Origin: Clostridia bacterium | GTDB taxonomy: Bacteria; Bacillota_A; Clostridia; Oscillospirales; CAG-272 | Assembly: GCA_017466455.1 (NCBI GenBank) | Contig: JAFTUD010000021.1 | Coordinates: forward strand, 1 to 64,000 | Length of the DNA stretch: 64,000 nt | Direction: 5' to 3' | Shown here: piece after piece, positions 8,173-17,505 of the stretch | Position numbering within the stretch: position 1 is the stretch's first letter | Layout of the letters: every line of letters starts with the position of its first letter | Program-made: the position numbers and the translations under genes | Notes under the pieces: model-generated | Database searches by the model: none | What the model saw: the letters and a program-made list of their open reading frames with translations, nothing else | Told to the model about the DNA's origin: nothing

Positions 8173-9723
8173 TTAAAGAACCTTGAAGAATTTATCAAGC
8201 CTTGTGCAGATTTTTTCGTTATAGCCGACAAGCTCAAGGCTCTTACCCTGTGATTTTATTCTCTTGTTCAGTGTGACTATTTTTTCAAGTGCGGTTTCGT
8301 CAATGCGCTCAATTTTGCTCATTTCCACGGTGACGGTATGGCTGATTTCAAACGATTTTGAAATTTCCTCGCAAAGGCGGTTGGCGTTTATGAAGAAGAT
8401 TGTGCCTCTTACTTTAAGGGTTGTTTCCTCCTCGCTTTGGCTTACATTTTCGATTTTCAAGCCTGTTTTGAGGTTCTTTGCGTTAGCGATAAAGGTTACG
8501 ATAACTCCGCCGATTACTCCATAGGTGAGGTCAAATATTACTGTAAGAGCGCAGGTTACAATGAGAATTATAACATCGCGCACGCCGAACTTTGCAAGCT
8601 TACCGAAGAGTCTGAATCTACTCATATTTATAGCGACGGAAATAAGGATTGCGGAAAATACTGCCAAGGGAATGTATTTTACTACATTCATAAGTGCGAA
8701 ATACAAAATCATTACGAAGACGGAGTGGAACATTCCGCTAAGGGGGCTTTTCGCTCCGTTTTCAATGCTTGCGGCGGTACGGGCTATTGCTCCTGTTGCG
8801 GGAAGTCCGCCAAGGAGTGAGGAAAAGATATTCGCGCTTCCCTGTCCGACAAGCTCCTGATTTGGGTCAAAGGTGGTATTTGTCATTCCACAGGCAACTG
8901 TTGCCGAAAGAAGGCTTTCTATTGCGCAAAGGAAGGCTATAACTATTGACGGCACGATAAGCGCGGTGAGCTTAACACTTGAGATTTTTGAAAAATCGGG
9001 CGGGAAGAAGCCTGCCTTGATTTCACCGTATTTTGAGCCTATCGTTTCTACCGCATTTGGTGAAATTGCGTTTATAAGAAGGGTAAGGGCGGTACAAAGA
9101 ATCAGCGCGGCGAAGGCAGAGGGGATTTTCTTGTTGATTTTCGGGATTATGATAACGCACGCAAGTCCCACACATCCAACAAGGAAGGTTAAGGGGCTGA
9201 AGGTGGCGATGTTTTCGGCATAGGAGACGAGCTTCTCTATCGCCTCGCTTCCTGTTGCCTCAAAGCCGCAAAAATCCTTTATTTGACCGATAAGAAGTGT
9301 AATTCCTATACCTGTGGTGAAGCCGACGGTAATTGGATACGGGAAGAATTTCATAACGCTTCCAAGCTTGAAAACGCCCATAAGAATTAAGATTACGCCT
9401 GCGAAAATTCCCGACAGGGCAAGTCCGAGGAGTCCTATTTCGGGGTTTGCAAGGTAGCCGTAAAGAATTACGACGAAGGCGGCGGTCGGTCCGCCGATTT
9501 GGAATTTACTTCCGCCAAGGAAGGAGATAAAGAAGCCTGCGACAATGGCGGTGATAATTCCAAACTGTATGCCGTTTGAGGATACGCTATCCGGTACGGA
9601 CTGTATTCCGAGGGCGATTGAGAGTGGCAGGGCGATGATTGCAACCATTAAGCCTGCGACAAGGTCGCTTACAAGGTCCTTTTTGGTGTAGCCCTTTAAT
9701 GATTTGAAAAATTGCGGTTTCAT
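8173..9723 (-). CDS. SulP family anion permease with STAS domain
   Basis: Polytopic inner-membrane transporter of the SulP/SLC26 family (516 residues from the chosen start). Transmembrane segments fill residues about 25-420, with the family stretch LVAGLMVAIIALPLSIALGI near the start and an IFSSLLGGLPATGAIARTAA segment in the middle. A cytoplasmic STAS domain (about 430-515; IERIDETALEKIVTL) closes the protein. Substrates in the family are sulfate, bicarbonate or dicarboxylates; none can be assigned here. The ATG at 9723 is preferred over 9777 because the promoter would place the transcript start at about 9777, and AAAGGA precedes the later ATG. Confidence 0.9.
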   Translation of the reverse strand: MKPQFFKSLKGYTKKDLVSDLVAGLMVAIIALPLSIALGIQSVPDSVSSNGIQFGIITAIVAGFFISFLGGSKFQIGGPTAAFVVILYGYLANPEIGLLGLALSGIFAGVILILMGVFKLGSVMKFFPYPITVGFTTGIGITLLIGQIKDFCGFEATGSEAIEKLVSYAENIATFSPLTFLVGCVGLACVIIIPKINKKIPSAFAALILCTALTLLINAISPNAVETIGSKYGEIKAGFFPPDFSKISSVKLTALIVPSIVIAFLCAIESLLSATVACGMTNTTFDPNQELVGQGSANIFSSLLGGLPATGAIARTAASIENGAKSPLSGMFHSVFVMILYFALMNVVKYIPLAVFSAILISVAINMSRFRLFGKLAKFGVRDVIILIVTCALTVIFDLTYGVIGGVIVTFIANAKNLKTGLKIENVSQSEEETTLKVRGTIFFINANRLCEEISKSFEISHTVTVEMSKIERIDETALEKIVTLNKRIKSQGKSLELVGYNEKICTRLDKFFKVL

Positions 9724-9783
9724 AAGATGTCCTTTGATGTCCTTAATTTGAATATTCTTGTGCATTAAAAAACACATCTATAT

Positions 9784-9811
9784 ATTTTAGCACAAAGTTT
9801 TTATTTGTAAA
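9784..9811 (-). promoter_or_regulatory. Promoter of the SulP-Nudix operon
   Basis: TTTACA (9806-9811), 16 bases, TAAAAT (9784-9789) on the minus strand. It argues for the shorter SulP start. Confidence 0.6.
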
Positions 9812-9855
9812 GTAGGTTTTGATATTTTTTTGAATTTTTTATAAATATTTTATAA

Positions 9856-9887
9856 GCACAAAAGGAATTGCTTAGCAATCCCTTTTG
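9856..9887 (-). terminator. Probable terminator of the membrane-protein operon
   Basis: Stem CAAAAGGNATTGC / GCAATNCCTTTTG with a 3-base loop, just past the stop at 9895. Its T tract is weak, so termination may be partial. Confidence 0.5.
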
Positions 9888-9894
9888 GTTAATA

Positions 9895-11970
9895 TTATTC
9901 AAACAGCTGAGAAATAGTAACGAACACCCTTGAATCTATATTGTTAAGATAGGAGTGTAGTGAGCAAAGCGCACACAGGGTGACAAAAATTGACGCCACA
10001 ATGAACACCCTTTCGCAAATGAGGATTGTGCCATTCGCCTCGCTCTTTTCTACCGTTTCGTTGAATGAAATTATCAAAATTACGCTAAGGAGCGCGCAAA
10101 GGAGAGTTACATCACAGGTATAGCGGTAGATAACTCCGCCGATATAGAAGTTCAGCACCGTAACTACAAGTGTACCGACAAGCACCGAGGCGCAAAGTGC
10201 CTTTGCAAACGCGCTCTTTTCCTTGCTTCTAAAAATGCCGACGGACAAAATCAGCGCGTACATAAGCGGGATTGCGAAAAGACCCATTCCGCTATCTACA
10301 TACAGGTAGTCGCCATAATTGAAGGTGTTACTGTATTGAAGTGAGAAAAACGGGAAATTACCGCTTGCCTTAAAGGGCTGAAGGAAGGAGTGATACAGCA
10401 TTTGCGGAATTGATGAAAAATCAAGCTCGTTTTTCGACACATCGCTTACCGTGAATTGATACGATGTGCCAAACTCAAACGGACCATCAAACCTTATCGC
10501 ATTATAAATCATTGTAAAGATTATCGCGATCAAAACAAATCCGCCGAGGGCGCAAAGGTCAATTATCTTCTCCTTTATGGTGCGTTTTATTGATACATTA
10601 TCGCACATTTCAAGGCTTGGAGTGTTTTTTATTACTCCGAAATAAAGAATCGGAAGCACGACAAATGCGCAGGCGAGTGCCATATTCACTCTTGACAAAA
10701 ACAGCATAGCATAGGAAAGTCCTGCTAATGCGAAAAATGTTGGGCGCAGGATTTTATGCTTTGAATTTATGGCAAGGAGCATAAAGAACAGGTGCTGTGA
10801 AAGATATGCCATGCCTGCAAGGACGGGAATGTAGTAAAAATGCGCGGTTGAGCGAGCCATTAGCATAATTCCCGAGCATACTGTAAGCGCTAACGAAAGG
10901 AGCGCAAGCATTGACGGGGTAACGCGCTTTTTATAGATTATCACATAAGCATACAGGGTCATCAGGACAAAAAGTGTGGCAATGGTGGCGTAAATCAGCT
11001 TTACGCTTGCGCCCGAGATTACTGTGCCTGTTGTGAAATAATGAGGCAGATAGACATTAAGAATAGGGGCAATTCCAAAATAGGAATAATATTTTCCGTC
11101 ATACATTGCCCTATCCCAAAGGTAGCTGAGCCCCTCTCTTTGACCGTGGTCATACGGATTTTCAAGCTTTAATATGCTTTCATCAACCTCGCAGTCAAGA
11201 TGTATTTGTCCCTTTATAAAGGCATCAAGCTGTTGGGTGTAGGGGTCATAATGCTCTATCTCACCGTTTAGCGGATATTCTATCGAGCCGAAGCCGTTAA
11301 ATATTACGCAGTAGGCAAAAACGCATATTACGCATATTGAAATTGTGACAATTACGCACACAAGGTGGCTCTTTTTGGAAATATCAAGCGCTTCTCTATT
11401 CAGTTTAAAAAGCAAAATCAGATACAGGGCAAGGGCAATAAACAGAATTATCCCCGCGCGAAGAAAATTGAATCTGAAAAGATTACTTGTTGGATTTACC
11501 GTAATGCCCGTCACTCTGCCATATGAGGTGACATCGGTAAGCTCAAGGGTAATTTCGGTGTTTTCTCCTGTTTTGAAATCAAGAAAAATAAGCTTTTCCG
11601 TGCCGACGCTAAGATAGGTGGTCTTCATAACGGAGAGCGTTTCGGAGCGCTTTTCGCTATACGCCTTTATTTGCACCTTAACGGGCTCGGCAAAGCCCGC
11701 ATCACGCACTGACGAGATTGAAATAGCGTACACTCCCCTTGATGGGAAATCAAACTCATACCTCGTTACCTTGTTCTTTTTTAGCTCAAGGTCATCGTAA
11801 AGCACGACGGAGTCGGTTGTGTAGCTATCCTTATCTATAAGCATAAGGTGAGCATTTGATATCAGAAGCTCGGCAAGGATTACGCATAGCAAAATCAGCG
11901 CAAGGGTGACACTTATTCTCACCCTTTTTATTTGCCAAAGCTCCTTTATTTTATTTTTTAGCCGTTTCAT
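9895..11970 (-). CDS. Polytopic membrane protein, possible GT-C glycosyltransferase
   Basis: A 691-residue membrane protein. It has one N-terminal transmembrane segment (about 18-38), an extracytoplasmic beta-rich domain (about 40-165), then about ten further hydrophobic segments. [12 protein letters not shown] stretch after the third segment recurs in large Firmicute membrane proteins that are sometimes annotated as mannosyltransferase-like GT-C enzymes. I could not identify a convincing catalytic motif, so transferase activity is inference. Its ATG lies 20 bases inside the 3' end of the upstream flavoprotein gene, so the two are coupled. The pairing with a UDP-galactopyranose-mutase-like flavoprotein points to cell-surface polysaccharide work. 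Confidence 0.65.
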   Translation of the reverse strand: MKRLKNKIKELWQIKRVRISVTLALILLCVILAELLISNAHLMLIDKDSYTTDSVVLYDDLELKKNKVTRYEFDFPSRGVYAISISSVRDAGFAEPVKVQIKAYSEKRSETLSVMKTTYLSVGTEKLIFLDFKTGENTEITLELTDVTSYGRVTGITVNPTSNLFRFNFLRAGIILFIALALYLILLFKLNREALDISKKSHLVCVIVTISICVICVFAYCVIFNGFGSIEYPLNGEIEHYDPYTQQLDAFIKGQIHLDCEVDESILKLENPYDHGQREGLSYLWDRAMYDGKYYSYFGIAPILNVYLPHYFTTGTVISGASVKLIYATIATLFVLMTLYAYVIIYKKRVTPSMLALLSLALTVCSGIMLMARSTAHFYYIPVLAGMAYLSQHLFFMLLAINSKHKILRPTFFALAGLSYAMLFLSRVNMALACAFVVLPILYFGVIKNTPSLEMCDNVSIKRTIKEKIIDLCALGGFVLIAIIFTMIYNAIRFDGPFEFGTSYQFTVSDVSKNELDFSSIPQMLYHSFLQPFKASGNFPFFSLQYSNTFNYGDYLYVDSGMGLFAIPLMYALILSVGIFRSKEKSAFAKALCASVLVGTLVVTVLNFYIGGVIYRYTCDVTLLCALLSVILIISFNETVEKSEANGTILICERVFIVASIFVTLCALCSLHSYLNNIDSRVFVTISQLFE

Positions 11971-13498
11971 GATATTCCTTTTCGGTGTTGACGCCCCAAA
12001 CGGCGCTCTTATCAGTTACTCCGTTTTTAACTGCGTCAACTGCCTCAATAGCGGTTAGCATTGAGTGGTCCATATTATTGTAGCGATGCTGTCCGTTTCT
12101 TCCTATGCACCACAAATTTTCTATGTTATCAAGATAATTTCTTACTTTATCAAACTCCGAGTAGGTATCAAAGTAGGCGGGGTATGCCTTTTTGACCTTT
12201 ATTCTGTTTGTGTCAAGGACATCATCCTTATCAATTACATTGATTTTAGCAAGCTCGTCCTTTGCAAATTCAATAAATTCGCTATCGGACATTTCCCAAA
12301 GCTCATCACCCTCGTTACAAAAATATTCAAGTCCGAGCCACACGGTATTTTCGGGGTCCTTTACCATATACGGTGACCAGTTATTGAAGATTTGAAGGCG
12401 TCCGAGCTTAACCTCTCTTTCCTGAATGTAAATCCAGCAATCGGGCACGCAGGAATTAAGAGTTTTGATTTTCGTTTTGTTTTCGAGCTTTAGCTTATTT
12501 ACCAAAAGTCCGACGGTGATATAATCCCTGTATGGGAGCCCGAGGGCAACCCTTGAAACATCGGCAGGGACATCATTTTCAATTCCCGAAACAAGGTCCT
12601 TTATCGGCATTGAGGAGAAAAGATAATCCGCATCATAGGTATTACCGCTTGCGGTGGTGACGCTCCTTACGCTTTTTTGGGCTTCATCAAGGGTGATTTT
12701 GCGCACGCCCTCGTTCATTATGATTTGACCGCCGAGCCTTTTTATATCATCGGCAAGAAATTCCCAAAGCTGACCCGGTCCGCGCTTGGGGTAATAATAC
12801 TGCTCAATGAGTGAGGTTTCAACCTTATTTTTGGGCTTGAAGGGCTTGGTAATTACATTGGCGATTGCCTTTGAGAGGGATAACCCCTTTACCCTTTGCG
12901 CGCCCCATTCCGCAGAAATTTGCGATGGGTGTCTGCCCCAAAGATTTTCGGTATAGTCCTCAAAGAACATTTCATAAAGAGGTCTGCCAAAGCGGTTTAT
13001 ATAGAACGCCTCAAGAGAGGTTTCCTCTTTTTTGCAAATCGCGCTTTTAAGATAACCGAAGCCGACCTTACAGGTGTTTTTAAAGCCCATATTTTTAAAG
13101 GTGCTTGCCTTTAGCGAAATTGGGTAATCAAAGAATTTATGAAGGAATAAAATCCTTGAAAGGCGGTTGCGAAGGAGCATTACCCTTTCCTCCCTCTCGG
13201 GGTCGGGTCCGTCCTTTGCAAGCGGTTTTTCTTTTCCGAGGATTTTATCATCGTATGACGGTGCGCCCTGGAGTGGCAAAAGCTCCTGCCAAAGCTTATT
13301 TACCTGCTCGTTTTTGGAGAAAAATCTATGACCGCCAAGGTCCATTCTATTCCCCTTATATTCCGCTGTGCGTGAAATTCCGCCGATAAATTCACTTTCC
13401 TCTAAAATTATCGGCTTTATATCGGTCTTTTTCAGAAGCTCATATGCGCAGGTAAGTCCTGCCGGGCCTGCACCGATAATAATTGCGGTTTTAGGCAT
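11951..13498 (-). CDS. FAD-dependent oxidoreductase, UDP-galactopyranose mutase-like
   Basis: A 515-residue flavoprotein. The N-terminus has the dinucleotide-binding [16 protein letters not shown] motif, followed by [14 protein letters not shown] and [12 protein letters not shown], the order found in NAD(P)-binding Rossmann-like amine-oxidase proteins related to protoporphyrinogen oxidase and UDP-galactopyranose mutase. The C-terminus has [19 protein letters not shown], a typical second FAD-contact region in the mutase-like group. The product is probably a sugar- or lipid-modifying flavoenzyme; the exact reaction is not determinable. It is followed by an overlapping polytopic membrane protein and preceded 33 bases upstream by a GH43 gene. 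Confidence 0.8.
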   Translation of the reverse strand: MPKTAIIIGAGPAGLTCAYELLKKTDIKPIILEESEFIGGISRTAEYKGNRMDLGGHRFFSKNEQVNKLWQELLPLQGAPSYDDKILGKEKPLAKDGPDPEREERVMLLRNRLSRILFLHKFFDYPISLKASTFKNMGFKNTCKVGFGYLKSAICKKEETSLEAFYINRFGRPLYEMFFEDYTENLWGRHPSQISAEWGAQRVKGLSLSKAIANVITKPFKPKNKVETSLIEQYYYPKRGPGQLWEFLADDIKRLGGQIIMNEGVRKITLDEAQKSVRSVTTASGNTYDADYLFSSMPIKDLVSGIENDVPADVSRVALGLPYRDYITVGLLVNKLKLENKTKIKTLNSCVPDCWIYIQEREVKLGRLQIFNNWSPYMVKDPENTVWLGLEYFCNEGDELWEMSDSEFIEFAKDELAKINVIDKDDVLDTNRIKVKKAYPAYFDTYSEFDKVRNYLDNIENLWCIGRNGQHRYNNMDHSMLTAIEAVDAVKNGVTDKSAVWGVNTEKEYHETAKK

Positions 13499-13531
13499 AA
13501 TTTTCTCCTTTCGATTGGTGTTGTTTGGATT

Positions 13532-14998
13532 TTATTTTAGGATAAGAGTCTTTATATCCACATATCCCTCGCCGTAATAGGTCAGATAAAGTGGCTTTAC
13601 TCCCTCTATATTTACGCTTGCGAAAAGATCGTGCCACTCATCATTATCATCAAGTGTGATTTTCGCAAGGGGCGCACCCCATTCCTCGGTGGAAATTACG
13701 ATTTCGCCCTTCGGGGGGATTTTTCCGTTTTTCAGGGTTACGCCAACTGTTGTTTTTCCCTTGAAGTCAAAATATTTAAAGCCTATCAGGGTATTATTTT
13801 CAACATCGGTAATGTATCTTTCGCCATCCTTATAGATGATATAGGGTAGCTGTGCGTTCATAGCGTCAAAGCTATGGGGCATTTTACCGTTTGTGAGGTT
13901 GCAGCAAATTACTATCGGATATTCTCCGCTTGCTACAAGCGGTCCGCCGTTAAGACCGCACGAGGTTATCTCAACCTGTGGGATTGAGCCGTCCTCTAAG
14001 ATTTGGATTTTCTCGGCACAGGCTTGACGGGAGTAATCCGCCTTATGAGTATGGCGGTGATAGAAGATGTACCATTCGCCATTGATTTTCGCGATGCTTC
14101 CGTGGTTGTTTCCTGTACGGGTTAGGCGGTCCTTAGCCTTTCTTCCCTTATAGCCTATATCACCGTTTGAAACAATAACTCCGCCAAATCTGAAATCTCT
14201 GTCGGGATAGTCGCTTGTTGCGTATGCAAGCTCGTGCTGATTAAAGGTTGAATAGATGAAGTAGTATTTTTCGCCGATTTTTCTGATTGAGCTTGCCTCA
14301 AAGAACTCATAGCCCTCAAAGTCGGTTCCCTTATAGATTATCGGGAAGATGTGCCTTGGGGTATGCTTTATTGTGAGCATATCATCGCAAAGCTCAACGC
14401 ATACGGGTCCTTGCACGCCACCCTCGGTAGACTCAATCTCCTCTATTGTTTTATGGTACATTTCAGCCTGCTTTTTTAGGCTTTGCTCCCTTGTATAATT
14501 GGGGTTTTCATCAAAATCATACCATACGCCATAGTAGAGGTAGATGCGTCCGTTATCGTTTATAACGCCCGGGTCAAAGATGATATAGTCCTGAAGGGGT
14601 GTGCCATCGGGCTTTTTGACATATCCGTGGAACTCAAAGGGTCCTACGGGTGAGTCGGACACGGCAACGCTCATAAGATAGCTACACTCGTGTCTGTCCG
14701 CAAGAGAGTAGAAAAGATAATATTTTCCGTCGTTTCCTTGGATTACATCGGGGGCGTACATATATCTATGGTTTTTGTAGTCGGGGTCCTGTGATGCCTT
14801 ATAGATAACGCCCTCGTATCTCCAGTCCTTCAAATTATCAACGGGCGCGGAGTATGTAACATAGTCAAGCATACAGAAGAAATCTCCGCCCTCCTTGTCG
14901 TGAGAGCCGTATACATATACTCTATCTCCGAAAACCCTTGGCTCGCCATCGGGGATATATTCATTTATTGGAAGAAATGGGTTGAAAATTTGGTTCAT
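13532..14998 (-). CDS. Glycoside hydrolase family 43 protein
   Basis: A 488-residue intracellular GH43 enzyme without a signal peptide. The five-bladed propeller occupies about residues 1-330. Likely catalytic sites are the N-terminal aspartate in DGEPRVFGDRVYVYGSHD, the aspartate in IIFDPGVINDNGRIYLYYG, and the glutamate in YEFFEASSIRKIGEKYYFIY. The last 130 residues form a beta-rich accessory domain. The family includes beta-xylosidases and alpha-L-arabinofuranosidases; an arabinoside or xyloside from plant polymer is likely but not proved. It is followed by the flavoprotein and preceded by a second GH43, all on the minus strand with short gaps. Confidence 0.88.
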   Translation of the reverse strand: MNQIFNPFLPINEYIPDGEPRVFGDRVYVYGSHDKEGGDFFCMLDYVTYSAPVDNLKDWRYEGVIYKASQDPDYKNHRYMYAPDVIQGNDGKYYLFYSLADRHECSYLMSVAVSDSPVGPFEFHGYVKKPDGTPLQDYIIFDPGVINDNGRIYLYYGVWYDFDENPNYTREQSLKKQAEMYHKTIEEIESTEGGVQGPVCVELCDDMLTIKHTPRHIFPIIYKGTDFEGYEFFEASSIRKIGEKYYFIYSTFNQHELAYATSDYPDRDFRFGGVIVSNGDIGYKGRKAKDRLTRTGNNHGSIAKINGEWYIFYHRHTHKADYSRQACAEKIQILEDGSIPQVEITSCGLNGGPLVASGEYPIVICCNLTNGKMPHSFDAMNAQLPYIIYKDGERYITDVENNTLIGFKYFDFKGKTTVGVTLKNGKIPPKGEIVISTEEWGAPLAKITLDDNDEWHDLFASVNIEGVKPLYLTYYGEGYVDIKTLILK

Positions 14999-15017
14999 TT
15001 TATATTCTCACTTTCTT

Positions 15018-15875
15018 TTATTTATTAAACATATCGGGGGTTACCCTGCGCATACAGGGGCGTTCAAGTGGGGTTTCGTTTGGCGCGTGGTAAACGAAAA
15101 GCATATTTTTGTCAAGGTCGCAAAAGGTCATTCCGTGTCCGCCGTCCTTTTCAAAAAGGAGCTTTTCATCAATTTCAAATTTGCCTGTAATTTTTCCGTT
15201 ATCGGAGCGCGCAAGTGCCTCAACATACTCACCGTTTTGGAAGCTTGACCACATAAAGACAAGTCCGCTTGCCTCCTTTACATGGAAGGGTCCGTCGGTG
15301 ACATAGCATCCCTTACCGTTTCCTATATCGTAGCGCCACTTAGGTGTGCTTGCCCGCCATAGAAAAATAGGCTCTCCAACGGGTTCTTTCAGGTCATCGG
15401 TGAGCCTTAGGGCGCACACAGTACCGTCATTTATTTGTATCCATTCGTGGCAAAAGACTATGTAGGGGATATTATCCTCAATATAGAGCGTGCCATCAAG
15501 GCATTCCCAGTCCTTTGGTGTTACTGCCCCGTTTGAGTGGGGGATAAAGCGACCGTCGGGGGTATCGCACACGAAAATGGCTGTGCCTCTATGACAGGCT
15601 TCGCCCTTAAAGGTTGCAAAAAGATAGAATTTTCCGTTATAGTAGTGTACCTCGGGTGCCCAGTATTGTGTCGTGCCCCAAAAGCCGTCGTAGTATTCAA
15701 ATATGGGCTTGGGGTCGCTCCAGTTTTCAAGGTCAGCGCTTACATAGACATCAAAGCCGAGCTTGTCTTTATCAGTACAATCCCATGTGGTTGACCCTCT
15801 TGTGCCATACATATAGTATTTGCCCTCATGGGTCAAGATAAAGGGGTCTCTTATGTTGATTTCGTTTAGCTTCAT
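15018..15875 (-). CDS. Glycoside hydrolase family 43 protein, short form
   Basis: A 285-residue single-domain five-bladed propeller of the GH43 type, intracellular. It opens with IRDPFILTHEGKYYMYGTRG (first catalytic aspartate). It continues with YWAPEVHYYNGKFYLFATF and then ECLDGTLYIEDNIPYIVFCHEW. The usual glutamate-containing EGP segment reads TDGPF here, a variant seen in arabinofuranosidase-like members. It lies 19 bases upstream of the longer GH43 gene and 9 bases downstream of the PH-like membrane gene. The two GH43 enzymes probably act in sequence on imported oligosaccharides. Confidence 0.85.
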   Translation of the reverse strand: MKLNEINIRDPFILTHEGKYYMYGTRGSTTWDCTDKDKLGFDVYVSADLENWSDPKPIFEYYDGFWGTTQYWAPEVHYYNGKFYLFATFKGEACHRGTAIFVCDTPDGRFIPHSNGAVTPKDWECLDGTLYIEDNIPYIVFCHEWIQINDGTVCALRLTDDLKEPVGEPIFLWRASTPKWRYDIGNGKGCYVTDGPFHVKEASGLVFMWSSFQNGEYVEALARSDNGKITGKFEIDEKLLFEKDGGHGMTFCDLDKNMLFVYHAPNETPLERPCMRRVTPDMFNK

Positions 15876-15884
15876 TTTTCTCCT

Positions 15885-16406
15885 TTAGATTTCACAATGC
15901 TCTGCACCCAGAAGCGCTTGCTTTATTTCTTCTTTTGCTTTTTTAAAATGCTTTATTCCGTATATTTTATGGAATTTTTGGAGCTTTCCTGTGTCATCGG
16001 CAACATGCTCTCCATCCTTCCTTGTAAGCTCAAGCCTTCCATAGACTACCATCCTGCCAACACCAAAAAGCTTTTCAATAGAGTTAGATTTATATTCAAT
16101 TTTGGTAATATGGGAAATTGTAAGATTTGCCCGCTTATAACCCGTTCTACCCCTTTGAATTACAAAAGAAAATTTTGGAGCAAGCCTTTTATAAGCATCA
16201 CGCATGGTGATTTCGTTATTACTTACTTCAAAGCGTGAGGGACAAAGATATATGTGAACAAATGCAAGAATTAGCAAAACAAGGACTATATCAAACAAAG
16301 GCTCATTTTTTTCAAAAATAATGATAAATGTAGCCATGATTAAGAAGACTATAAGATGTATAGTCATAAATCGCGCATTGAACAAACGACACAGCTTGAA
16401 TTTCAT
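15885..16406 (-). CDS. Small membrane protein with PH-like domain
   Basis: A 173-residue protein with two N-terminal transmembrane helices (about 13-30 and 35-55). A cytoplasmic stretch follows (about 57-165) with the pattern of bacterial PH-like (bPH2-type) domains: RFEVSNNEITMRDAYKR near the start and ITKIEYKSN later. No function can be assigned. It is the first gene of the minus-strand run that continues into the two GH43 genes, so it may share their regulation. Its codon use and RBS (AGGGAGATAAAG) look ordinary. Confidence 0.6.
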   Translation of the reverse strand: MKFKLCRLFNARFMTIHLIVFLIMATFIIIFEKNEPLFDIVLVLLILAFVHIYLCPSRFEVSNNEITMRDAYKRLAPKFSFVIQRGRTGYKRANLTISHITKIEYKSNSIEKLFGVGRMVVYGRLELTRKDGEHVADDTGKLQKFHKIYGIKHFKKAKEEIKQALLGAEHCEI

Positions 16407-16476
16407 GCTTTATCTCCCTTTTTGTTACTCCATTTACAAGTATATCATTTTTGGCTCTAAAATTCAATATGAAATA

Positions 16477-16505
16477 TTGATTATTATTGCTTTTTATGTT
16501 AAAAT
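16477..16505 (+). promoter_or_regulatory. Promoter of the FTR-thioredoxin-rhodanese operon
   Basis: TTGATT (16477-16482), a 17-base spacer and TAAAAT (16500-16505), 21 bases before the first gene. Confidence 0.65.
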
Positions 16506-16526
16506 ATATAAAAAGGGGGGACATAT

Positions 16527-16739
16527 ATGGCTAAATTCAGATTGAACGACAACGCCGAGGTTGTCAAGGTTATAAGAGATGGGCTAAAGGCTAAGGGGGG
16601 CTACTGCCCTTGCAGGCTTGAGGTTAGCGAGGACACAAAATGTATTTGCAAGGAATTCAGAGCCCAGCTTGAGGATCCCGATTTTTACGGATATTGTCAC
16701 TGCATGCTTTACTACAAGCCGAAAAACGATGAAAACTAA
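16527..16739 (+). CDS. Ferredoxin-thioredoxin reductase catalytic-domain protein
   Basis: A 70-residue protein holding the six cysteines of the ferredoxin:thioredoxin reductase catalytic chain: C27-P-C29, C39-I-C41 and C57-H-C59. In plants and cyanobacteria the spacing is CPC-x16-CPC-x8-CHC; here it is x9 and x15, as in short FTRc-like proteins of anaerobes. Four cysteines should hold a [4Fe-4S] cluster and two form the active disulfide, passing electrons from ferredoxin to thioredoxin. No variable (alpha) chain is present. The ribosome site is an AAGGGGGG run. Thioredoxin follows 26 bases downstream, which strongly supports a ferredoxin-driven thioredoxin system. Confidence 0.88.
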   Translation: MAKFRLNDNAEVVKVIRDGLKAKGGYCPCRLEVSEDTKCICKEFRAQLEDPDFYGYCHCMLYYKPKNDEN

Positions 16740-16765
16740 AATTAAAATTTGAAAGGAATAACAAA

Positions 16766-17074
16766 ATGGCTATTTTACACATTGGTAAGGAAGAATTTGA
16801 AAGGGATATTAAGACAAGCGACAAGACTGTGCTAATTGATTTTTATGCGGACTGGTGCGGTCCTTGCAAGATGATTGCGCCCATAATTGAGGAGATTTCA
16901 AATGAAAATCCCGATATTTTGGTTTGCAAGGTTAATGTAGACACGGCAAGGGAGCTTGCTATTGAATTCAGAATTGAGTCAATTCCGACTATTTTTATCC
17001 TTAAGGGCGGAAAGGTTGCAAGCAAGGCTATCGGCTGGCGCTCTAAGGAGCAAATTTTGGAGATGCTTAAATGA
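16766..17074 (+). CDS. trxA: Thioredoxin
   Basis: A 102-residue single-domain thioredoxin with the canonical active site ADWCGPCKMIAPI (C31 and C34) and the cis-proline segment IESIPTIFILKGG. It reduces protein disulfides in the cytoplasm. Because the gene just upstream is an FTR-like protein and no NADPH thioredoxin reductase is nearby, its electrons may come from ferredoxin; that is inference from context. The start codon follows GAAAGGA. It overlaps the rhodanese gene by 4 bases (ATGA). Confidence 0.93.
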   Translation: MAILHIGKEEFERDIKTSDKTVLIDFYADWCGPCKMIAPIIEEISNENPDILVCKVNVDTARELAIEFRIESIPTIFILKGGKVASKAIGWRSKEQILEMLK

Positions 17075-17502
17075 CAAAGCGAGGGCTGTGTGCGATTTTA
17101 GCACTGATTTTTAGCGTTATGCTCCTTTCCTGCGGAAGCGATGAGGGGGCAACAAGCAGTCTTGAAGCAAGTGAGGGAGAGAGTACCGTGATTGAATTTG
17201 AGCAAATTTCGCAGGCTAAGGCAAAGGAAATTATGGACAGTGGTGTAAGCTATTTCCTTCTTGACGCACGCACTCAATCGGAATACGATGAGGGACATAT
17301 TGAGGGCGCTATTATGATCCCCGAATATGAAATAAAATCCTCGCAGGACAAGCTACCGAGCGATAAGGACGCGTTGATTTTGGTTTATTGCAGAAGCGGT
17401 AGACGAAGCAAGATTGCCGCGCAGGCTCTTTGCGAGCTTGGGTACACGAATGTGAAGGAATTTGGCGGAATTATTACTTGGGAATACGAAATTGTTCGGT
17501 GA
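17071..17502 (+). CDS. Rhodanese-like lipoprotein
   Basis: A 143-residue exported lipoprotein. The signal peptide ends in a lipobox (MLLSC, lipidated C21), followed by a Ser/Glu-rich linker and a rhodanese domain (about 45-142). The active-site loop is CRSGRRS with cysteine C107, the six-residue loop expected for sulfur-transferring rhodaneses. DARTQSEYDEGHIEGAIMIP is the usual upstream signature. It should sit on the outer face of the membrane and handle sulfane sulfur. The 4-base overlap with thioredoxin ties it to the redox operon. Confidence 0.9.
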   Translation: MTKRGLCAILALIFSVMLLSCGSDEGATSSLEASEGESTVIEFEQISQAKAKEIMDSGVSYFLLDARTQSEYDEGHIEGAIMIPEYEIKSSQDKLPSDKDALILVYCRSGRRSKIAAQALCELGYTNVKEFGGIITWEYEIVR

Positions 17503-17505
17503 TTT

